A stretch of DNA of 64,000 nucleotides. Origin: Protea cynaroides (lineage: Eukaryota; Streptophyta; Magnoliopsida; Proteales; Proteaceae). The position numbers were made by a program, and so were the translations under genes. The stretch covers positions 25,659,477-25,723,476 of the forward strand of contig CM053269.1 of assembly GCA_028583415.1 (NCBI GenBank). Reading direction: 5' to 3'. Shown here one piece after another: positions 56,656 through 64,000 of this stretch; within the stretch, counting starts at the first letter, position 1, and every line of letters begins with the position of its first letter. The notes under the pieces are model-generated. The model was not told the origin of the DNA. It saw only the letters and a list, made by a program, of their open reading frames with translations, and did not search any database.

Positions 56656-58945
56656 TGTAAGACCCGTGTCAAACTAACCCGGTCTTACCACCTTGAACCA
56701 GGTTTATCCATCATGGTCGAGTCAATGGACCAAGGGCGTGAAGGAGAGCGAGATCCCAGGTATCAAATCGACCAAAAACACTTAAAATAGAGCAAGGGTC
56801 GCATACCCAGCTAAACAGAGTCGACCCTCTCAAATTAGAAACTCAGACCCTGAAAAATGGACAGAGGGTCGGACAGTGTCAGACCACAGGGTCGACGGGA
56901 TCATCGACCCTCTAATCGACCCTCACTTACCGCCGATACTGAAATTAGGAAACTTCCTAATTTTCGATTGGGATTCTTTCCAAATCTCAATGGGACTATT
57001 ATAGGACATTCCTACTCTATTTAAAGGATGTCCCTAAGCCACTTTCACTCCTTTCACAACCCTAATTGAATTGAGAGAAAGAGAGAAGAAGGAAAAGAGG
57101 AAGAAAAGAGGCAAGGAAGAAGACTTAGTAAAAAGGAGAAGAATTTCCAGAGAAAAGTAATCTTCTCAGGTATGGATACTAATTCCATGAGTTTTTACAG
57201 ACCTTAGGATAGATATGTTTGAGTGTAGAATTTCGGAGAAACCCAAACCATCCATCCATGGTTAGGTTTTCATGGAAAACCCTAGGAGAATGTATGAAAG
57301 CTATTTAAGAGGATGAATCATGGTTTCAGACCATGGAATGAATGTTTAATGGAATGTGGAAACAAGCCATAGGACCCCAAACATGAAGAATGAATTAAAA
57401 ACTGGAAATTGGACCTAATTGCACAGAGGGTCGCACAAAGGGTCGATAGACCCATCGACCCTATGCACCCTGACCATCGACCCTCAGCATTCGGGAAGTT
57501 CAGACGGAGGACAGGGTCGATAGACCCATCGACCCTATGCATTCTGAGCATCGACCCTCTGATCGACCCTCAGATCATGTTATGGTTTTTAAATTCAGAA
57601 TTAATTATAATTAAATTCCATCGACTTTGTTAGGTTTGCTAGCATTATAATAACACTGTAGAGGTGATTTTAAAGCTTGGAAAAATATCCTATAGCAAAC
57701 TAAGGTGAGGAACCTTAACTCCAAACTAAATTGGTTAATAATAAACTGTTTTCTATTTCTTGAGTCCTATGCTATGTTTGATTCTATGCGAATATGATTG
57801 TTATGTGCATACAACATGCCATCCAATATTTCTATTACTTGTTCATGCATATTTACTTTATTGTTTATAATATGATGATGATGATGATGATGATAGGAAT
57901 AGGCATGTGCTTGTATGTGTGTGGTTGATGTACTTGATGCGAACGAGTATCAGGGGAGGTGTGATGAGGACGTCAATAAATGTTAACCTTTGGCGGGTCT
58001 CAGCACTTTAGCTCTATCTCTAATCGCCATTACCTTAGCGGAACTATTATGTCGTAGAGTATCAGGGGAGGTGGTCTCGGTCCTTGTAGTCTCTGACTCT
58101 ACCGGGGGACCTTAGCTCTATCTCTATGGACATTCTGAGGGATGCTGGGGTGAAGCCTTTGATACACTGTTTGGCATTAGGATTGGTTAGTTGTGAGCCC
58201 AGTTTACAACCCTCGCCAACAGGGGCTTACGTGTTGGTATGGCACTATATAGCAATAAACGTAACCGTTGTTATATAATGTTCATGGTTGGGTGCATGTG
58301 AGTTGATGATAAACGTGATCTTCGGGTAACGTCACACACTCGTGTATAGAGTCGGAGTCAATAAACGCGACCTTTGGCTACCTCAACCTTTCTATTGCGT
58401 ACTTGAAACTTCAAACCAGAGCAAAGATATAAATTGATGTGCATGCATATGTAATGTTGCATTGTTTTGGCTACTCACTGAGCCGTGTTGTGTGCTCACC
58501 CCTCGACGTCGAATATTTTTAGTTGATGATGCAGGTTACACAGTTGAAGACTATATGAACGCGTCTGCGTACGGGAATATAGCAGCAATGGACGCTGGAG
58601 CTGAAGATGATACACACGACTCCTCTTGCGAGTGCAACTCGTGTGTATTTGATTAGATATTTTTATAGGTTCCTTTATTGGATTTATAGGACATGTATTT
58701 GATATTTAAATATTTATGTCTCAAGTTGAATACAGAATAATTTGCAATTATTTATGGATATCATTTTAGTTCTCAGTTCATTTATTTACTAAGACTTCTG
58801 CTATTGTGTATTTACTCTGATTATGATCATGGATGTATGGAGGTTCAGATAACGCGGGGATAGCCTATTCGAGATCCTGGGTGAACCGTTGGTTATTTAG
58901 CGGTTCATCACACCATTCTGAAATGTGTGGAATTAGGGTGTGACA
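56656..58945 (+). repeat. Element D 3' LTR (2.29 kb)
   Basis: Almost the same as 47081-49383. TATTTAAA lies at 57018-57025. Arrays lie at 56798-56930 and 57420-57570, with one extra CGACCCT unit relative to the 5' copy. A deletion of about 30 bp lies near 58030. Confidence 0.95.
58534..58656 (+). CDS. Conserved 40-codon LTR reading frame, copy D-3'
   Basis: Differs from the D-5' copy at about three positions (one synonymous). The Cys-Glu-Cys-x-x-Cys tail is kept. Confidence 0.6.
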   Translation, partial: GYTVEDYMNASAYGNIAAMDAGAEDDTHDSSCECNSCVFD

Positions 58946-59271
58946 ATGATGCTTTATGCGAGTGCCCTTTCTGCGTGTACCTGTGATCGGATTTTTGTTT
59001 ATTCGTTTTAGTTATTTTCGTTTGATATTAAAGGGATGTAAAAGATATTTATTTATGTTTGGATTTGAATAATTGGATACTTATTTAATTATCAATAGAT
59101 ACTCAGTTCATTCTATTTTAAAGACTTCCGCTGTACTATTATATTCTGATTGTGGTTATGTGTGATGGTTTGTATGAGTGGACACGGCCTATTCGAGATC
59201 CTGGTGTGAACCGTTGGTTCAATGACGGTTCACTCACACCATTCTGGTTGGATCAGAATTGGGGTGTGACA
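58946..59271 (+). repeat. Element C 3' LTR, second part
   Basis: After the D target duplication (58946-58950) the C LTR resumes with the Cys-tail codons of its small ORF and runs to tgtgaca. It is followed by GATCC (59272-59276). Confidence 0.92.
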
Positions 59272-59796
59272 GATCCTCTGGAAATACATCTGGAAATTCT
59301 CGTACCACATCTAGATCTTCTATTTTTGGCACCTCTGCAGTGATGTCGACCACAGATATTAAGTACCCAACTCCTCCCTTTTTAAGCATATTTTAGCTTT
59401 TAGGGCAGAGAGGATCAGCTTCCTCTTCCTAGGTAACTTGGTTCCAGTGAAGCTAAACTCCTTTCCCTTCTCATCTTTAAACACAAGTTTTCTTTTGCCA
59501 CATAATAAGCTAGCTGAATGATGGCCTAGCAAATCCATTCCCAAGATGACGTCAAAGTCTGCCATCTCAAGTTGAATCAGATTTGCTTCTTGGTTTCGGC
59601 CCTCAATACTAATGGACACGGCCCATAGCATTCATTCAATGCCACTTCTACTCCCAATGGAGAGCGAACTATCAAGCTTGGGGTTAAATACTTGATAGGT
59701 AACTCCATTAGCTTCCCAAAAGACATAGAAACAAAGGAGTGCGTGGCCCCAAAGTCAAAGAGTACTCTAGCGGGTACACTAGCTATATTTACAGTT
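59272..59796 (-). pseudogene. pol: Protease and start of RT linker, element G, second segment
   Basis: Reading from 59796 down: protease remnant (ARVLFDFGA, where the family has DSG), then SIEGRNQEANLIQLEMADFD, VILGMDLLGHHS and LPRKRKLILSALKAK (59631-59359), then the VDIT.. linker up to C. Frameshifts lie near 59640 and 59390. It continues into 35416 across element C. Confidence 0.8.
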
Positions 59797-59877
59797 CTTG
59801 AAATTTAATTATCCCTTAGTTCTACATGCTCACACACAACAAAACAGTAAGCCAAATAGTAAGGGACGTAATCATAC
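59797..59877 (-). other. Predicted gag-protease intron, element G (81 bp)
   Basis: Minus-strand donor gtatga (first base 59877) after SPDVVTG; acceptor ttcaag (AG at 59797-59798). Same position as in A, C and D. The joined frame is off by one in this decayed copy. Confidence 0.45.
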
Positions 59878-60149
59878 CAGTAACCACATCAGGTGATGCG
59901 ACTGCCCCCTCAGTGGTGACTGCGAATATCTTTCGTTGCAATGGCAGTTGCTTCTTAGGTAGAGTACAGGTCTTTGCATAATGACCCAATTGTTGATAGT
60001 TGAAACATTTGACATTTGGGTTTTGTTTAGCTAACTCTGATGGTGGTGGTGCAGTAGTATTCCTTGCTGGCACTACAGCAGACTAAGCCCTGTATGGGCG
60101 GAATGGTCTAGTATTCCCTCCACCCAAAGTTTTAATAGCAGGCCTCTTT
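59878..60149 (-). pseudogene. gag: gag C-terminal part, element G
   Basis: Minus strand: KCFNYQQLGHYAKTC near 60014-59970 is a zinc knuckle in which the second Cys is now Tyr, then LPKKQLPLQRK and ASPDVVTG. One stop lies near 60085. It is cut by element H at 60149. Confidence 0.75.
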
Positions 60150-62298
60150 TGTCACACCCTAATTCTGCACTATTCAGAATGGTGTGATGAACCGCTAATA
60201 AACCAACGGTTCAACTAGGATCTCGAATAGGCTGTGTCCGTTTGCTTAAACCATACACAACCACAACCATAATCAGAGTAAATAAACAATAGCGGAAGTC
60301 TTATATATTAAATGAACTGAAAATTATAAGAGTGATAACATAAATAAAATATCCAATTATCTTTCATTGACTAAGACATAAGTAAATAAAATAATCAATT
60401 ACATTTTTTGTGTAATCTAAACAAATCTAATAAAAAACGCATGAGTTGCATTTGCATGACGAATCATGTGACTCCATCATAACTTCAGCGTCCATCGCTG
60501 CAACATGTCCGTACATAGGAGCATTGATATAATCTTCTACAGTCGTACCTGCATCATCAACTAAAAACATTCGACGTCGAAAGGGTGAGCACACATCACG
60601 ACTCAGTGTGCAAACAAAACAATGCAACAAACATATGCATGCGTTCAATTCATATCTTTGGTCTGGTTCATAAGTTTGCAATGTGCTATAGAAAGGATAG
60701 GTGGTCGCCGCACCTCTATACATGAATGTTGCTTATGACCGCACCGCATCACACTTCCCCTGATGCTCTACCCATACCAACACGTAAGTCCCTGTTGGTA
60801 AGGGCTTGCAAACTGGGTTCGCAACTAACTAATCCTAATGTCAAATAGTGCATCCAAGGCCTCACCCCAGCATCCCTCAATATGTCCATAGAGATAAAGC
60901 TAAGGCCCCCAGGCAGAGTCAGAGACTACACGGTCTGACACCACCTCCCCTGATTCTGCTAAGGTAATGGTGATACGACGATGCTAGTGGACAAGACTTG
61001 AGTAGAGATAGAGCTAGAATCTGGTGACCAAGATGAACCACAGTGTCACGTCCTCCCCTGATGCTCCACTCGCATCAAGTACACTAACCACACACATACA
61101 TTCACATGCATATTCCTAGCATCATCATCATCATCATCATGTTATAATAAACAAAATTAAATATGCATGAACTGTAATAACAGGAATAGTGGATGACATG
61201 TGATATTCACATTACAATCATATAAGCATAGAATCATTCATAGTATTGAACCCAATAAACAAAAATAATTTATTATTAACCAATTAATTTAGGTCTTGTT
61301 CCCTCACCTTTGACTGAGTGTAGATCCTTGTTCAAGCTTTATGAATCACTTTTAAATCACTAGAAAGACCTAACAAGTCGATAGATTTTAATTAGAATTA
61401 ATTCCAATAGATTTAGACTAACTGGTCTTGTAGGGTCGCAGGTAGGGTAGCACCTAAGGTAGCAGTTTTCTGTAACCCTAGGGTGTAGGGTCGGACGTGG
61501 GGTCGGATACCATTCGACCCTACGTGCGACCACACCCTCCCTGGGACTTCCCGAGGGCATGTGGTCGATCCTTTGATCTCATAGGTCCATTCTAAGATTG
61601 TTTTATGGCTCATAACTATGATTTTTACACACTTTACATTGCCTATGATGATTACTTCCATGGATTCCTTTGGAACTCGTCAATGGATGGATGATTTGGG
61701 TTTCTCTTAATGATAACTTCTTCATAATCTATTCTAGGCTCTTAATTTATGAAGGGAATTAGATTCATACCTGATGTTAGCTGAGATTCAGAGGTTTCTC
61801 TAAACTTCCTCCTCTTCCTTAATCTTTTCTTCAATTTTCCTTCTCTTCTTCTTTTCCTTCTCTTTCTCTTTCTCTCACTTTCAATTAGGGTTCTAAAAGG
61901 AGTGAAAGAGGCTAAGGGATGTCCTATTTATAGAGGAAAATCCTCCAAAATAAGTCCCATCGAGTTTAGGAAAGAACTCCTTTTGAATTAGGAAGGTTTC
62001 CTAATTTACGGTTTCTGTCTGTCATCGTAGGGTCGGACATAGGGTCGCCGAATCCGTCCACCCTACATTTTTCTAATCATGCCACCTACGACTAGAAAGT
62101 CATGGGTTGGACTTCTGTTGAGGTGGGATTGACCCTACCTGTTTAGGCATGCGACCCTACCCTCACATTTACTATTTTTGGGTTAGACTAATACCTGGTC
62201 TTGTGATTTTCTTCACGCACTTAGTCCACTTGGCTCGACCATGATAGGTAGACCTGGTACAAGGTGGTAAGACCGGTTAATTGGATACGGGTCTTACA
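60150..62298 (-). repeat. Element H 3' LTR (2.15 kb)
   Basis: The minus strand starts tgtaagacccg at 62298 and ends tgtgaca at 60150. TATAAATA lies at 61925-61932, followed by the GA-rich leader. gggtcg/cgaccc words lie at 61433-61532 and 62030-62160. Small ORF at 60427-60549. Confidence 0.92.
60427..60549 (-). CDS. Conserved 40-codon LTR reading frame, copy H
   Basis: GTTVEDYINAPMYGH, an acidic middle, SSCKCNSCVFY, TAG. One Glu of the tail is now Lys. It is preceded by a gatgcag acceptor-like site. Confidence 0.55.
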   Translation of the reverse strand, partial: GTTVEDYINAPMYGHVAAMDAEVMMESHDSSCKCNSCVFY

Positions 62299-62340
62299 AC
62301 TCCCCCCCTCTTATTAGAAATTTCATCCTCGAAATTTGTA
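62299..62340 (-). promoter_or_regulatory. Polypurine tract and inverted repeat, element H
   Basis: The minus strand has aagaggggggag next to the LTR, preceded by aaatttcgaggatgaaatt. Confidence 0.85.
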
Positions 62341-64000
62341 CATACCTTCCGAGTCGAAAAGGTGAAGATATTGCTTCCGCATAGCGTTCTCTTCTTCCCA
62401 TGTGATCTCTTCTATATCTCGGCTCCTCCAGGTGACTATAACATAGTATATGTCATGGTTACGTAGACGTTGAACCTTTTGACTAGTGATTTCAGTTGGT
62501 GCTACTTCGAATGTCAAATCATCAGTTAGATCTGGTGGATCTACTGTCAAAACATGCGTTGGATCTCTGACGTACTTCTTTAATAAGGAGATATGAAATA
62601 CATCATGCACACTTGACATAGATGGTGGTAGTGCTAACTGATAAGCCACTTTTCCACGTTTGGCTAGAATCTCATATGGCCCGACATATCTCGGACTTAG
62701 CTTCCCTTTCTGTCCGAATCATTTTTAAACCTCGCATAGGTGATACTTTCAAGAATACCTTATCACCTACGACAAATTCAAAGTCTCTGCGTCGAGTATC
62801 TGCATAGTGTTTCTGACGATTCTGAGCTGTTCTAACTCTTTCCTTGATAATGTCGACTACTCGACAAGTCTCTTCAACAAATTCTGGTCCAACGATGCTA
62901 CGTTCACCAACTTCATTCCAAAACAAAGGAGTTCGACACTTCCTCCCATACAGTGCTTCATAAGGTGACATCTGTATAATAGCCTGATAGTTGTTGTTAT
63001 AGGCGAACTCGATCAATGGTAGCTTCTCATCCCATGATCCTTTGAAATCAATTACACAGGCTCGAAGCATGTCTTCTAAAATATGAATGGTACGCTCCGA
63101 CTGTCCGTCTGTCTGAGGATGGAATGCAGTACTGAACTTCAACGTTGTACCCATAGTCTTTTGTAATCCTTCCCAAAACTTTGAAGTAAAATGTGGGTCT
63201 CCATTTGACACAATGCTTTCAGGTACACCATGTAATCTGACAATGTTATCCACATATAGCTTGGCTAACCTCTCCAAGGTATACTATGGTCGTATTGCTA
63301 TAAAGAGAGCTGTCTTAGTCAGACGATCTACAATCACCCAGACCACGTCAACTACTCGAGGAGTCAATGGTAAACCGGTGACGAAGTCCATAGTGATGTA
63401 GTCCCATTTCCATGCTGGTTCTAGCAGTGGCTGCAACAGTTCTACAGGTCTTTGTCATTCAGCCTTCACCCTCTGACAATTTAGGCATTGAGACACGAAT
63501 TTAGCTACATCTGCTTTCATTTCTCTCCACCAATATAATTTCTTCAAATCATGATACATCTTTGTACTTTCAGGATGTACCGAATAGGCGGTGGTGTGAG
63601 CTTCCTTCATTAGTCGGTGTCTAATGTCCAAATTTTCTATTTTAGGAACACATACTCTTCCTTTGTACTTCAGTACCTTTTCATCATCTAAGGTGAACTC
63701 AGGAATAGTCCTACCTTTTTCGATGTCTTCTTGTACCGTTCTCAGATAAGGGTCTGATTTAATAGCTGCTTTTACTTCATCAACTATATCAGGTACAATC
63801 TTCAATGTCGCGAACATATTTGAAAACCGATGAATAAACCCTTGGTTGGTTGATTCACCCGGTGCATCTATCACAAACTGCTCATTATTGTAATTGAACA
63901 TTTTTTCTATAGTATACATTGCTGCAGTCGTGTTAACCTCTCCTTGAGATTTTATCATTGTTTTTCTGCTTAGCGCATCAGCAACTACATTAGCCTTTCC
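62323..64000 (-). pseudogene. pol: pol C-terminal half (RNase H end to chromodomain), element H
   Basis: Reading from 64000 down: ANVVADALSRK (RNase H end), integrase zinc region HPESTKMYHDLKKLYWW near 63570-63520, integrase core (VDRLTKTA near 63330, SNGDPHFTSKFWEGL near 63200, DGQSERTI near 63100), then chromodomain near 62460-62350. In SNGDPHF the family has SDRDPRF, so a conserved Asp of the core is changed to Asn. Stops lie at 63455 and 63283 and a frameshift near 62725. Confidence 0.88.

Larger units (their letters stand above)
47081..58945 (+). mobile_element. Element D: Tekay-like element (+), complete, youngest insertion
   Basis: Two nearly identical LTRs of about 2.3 kb are flanked by ATGAC (47076-47080) and ATGAT (58946-58950). 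The order is LTR, primer site, antisense gene, gag, intron, pol, polypurine tract, LTR. It inserted into the 3' LTR of C. LTR differences include a short deletion in the 3' copy near 58030 and about 3 of 123 positions in the small ORF. Despite its youth, gag and pol carry stops, so it was probably copied in trans or decayed fast. Confidence 0.95.
35417..59271 (+). mobile_element. Element C: Tekay-like element (+), carrying element D in its 3' LTR
   Basis: LTRs of the same family stand at both ends, with a 5-bp GATCC target duplication at 35412-35416 and 59272-59276. The order is LTR, primer site, antisense gene, gag, intron, pol, polypurine tract, LTR. The two LTR copies are very alike, so it is fairly young. 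It inserted into the pol of G and was later hit by D. Confidence 0.93.
30257..60149 (-). mobile_element. Element G: Tekay-like element (-), split by elements C and D, 5' part cut by H
   Basis: The 3' LTR (30257-32399) and the pol C-terminus through RT (to 35416) are followed by element C. G then resumes at 59277 with protease and the gag end, until H at 60150. GATCC occurs on both sides of C (35412-35416 and 59272-59276). The left flank ggtac (30252-30256) is the expected target duplication, whose partner is outside the window. Confidence 0.88.
60150..64000 (-). mobile_element. Element H: Tekay-like element (-), same family as A, runs off window
   Basis: Its LTR (60150-62298) and pol C-terminal half match element A in reverse orientation. 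The left flank tcttt (60145-60149) is the expected target duplication. It inserted in the gag of G. Confidence 0.9.

Noticed and set aside
57420..57570. Regular GGGTCGATAGACCC repeats as a CRISPR array
   Set aside because: Spacing is irregular, units are short palindromes and the context is a plant LTR.

Overview
The window is nuclear plant DNA made almost entirely of nested transposable elements. No ordinary host gene, tRNA, rRNA or CRISPR array was seen. Support for a plant comes from Tekay/Del-type Ty3-gypsy chromovirus pol with a C-terminal chromodomain, 2.1-2.3 kb LTRs, initiator-Met-tRNA primer sites (tggtatcagagc), a Sirevirus-like copia element, a Tat-like gypsy fragment and plant L1-type LINE pieces. 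I cannot name the species; a repeat-rich angiosperm fits.

Layout. (1) 1-10638: Tekay-type element A (+), its left LTR cut by the window edge. (2) 10639-17991: the 3' part of a copia element into which A inserted. (3) 17992-21268: AT-rich sequence with a small LINE RNase H remnant. (4) 21269-26660: 5' LTR and decayed gag of a Tat-like element, split by an old reverse-oriented LTR (F, 23027-25743). (5) 26660-30256: two related LINE 3' ends (-) and a 144-bp palindrome. (6) 30257-60149: Tekay-type element G (-), inserted into LINE copy 2. G is split at 35416/59277 by element C (+, GATCC target duplication). C is in turn split inside its 3' LTR by element D (+, ATGAC/ATGAT duplication). (7) 60150-64000: element H (-), inserted into the gag of G and running off the window. 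The order LINE2 < G < C < D, with G < H, is a relative clock.

The unusual biology is in the Tekay-type elements. First, A, C and D each carry, between primer site and gag and on the opposite strand, a roughly 415-440 codon gene with a conserved globular region and a coiled-coil tail. It resembles the plant 'putative transposon protein' domain (Transposase_32 type). Each copy has a predicted 120-130 bp 5'-UTR intron and a possible antisense promoter. Second, the LTRs of five families (eight copies here) contain the same short reading frame, usually 40 codons, ending in a Cys-Glu-Cys-x-x-Cys-type tail and preceded by a splice-acceptor-like sequence. Third, gag and protease are separated in A, C, D and G by a 69-85 bp GT..AG segment. 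Removing it joins the frames in A, C and D. Fourth, splice-acceptor-like sites lie 21-24 nt before each gag ATG and donor-like sites lie in the LTR. Together these suggest a retrotransposon group with alternative splicing and a second gene on the antisense strand. Fifth, family-specific arrays sharing a GGTCGA core occur in the LTRs and again at the putative antisense promoters.

All copies are decayed. Most stops fall where the family has Gln, Arg or Trp codons, the signature of C-to-T decay of methylated DNA. The antisense gene of D is the longest uninterrupted reading frame in the window.
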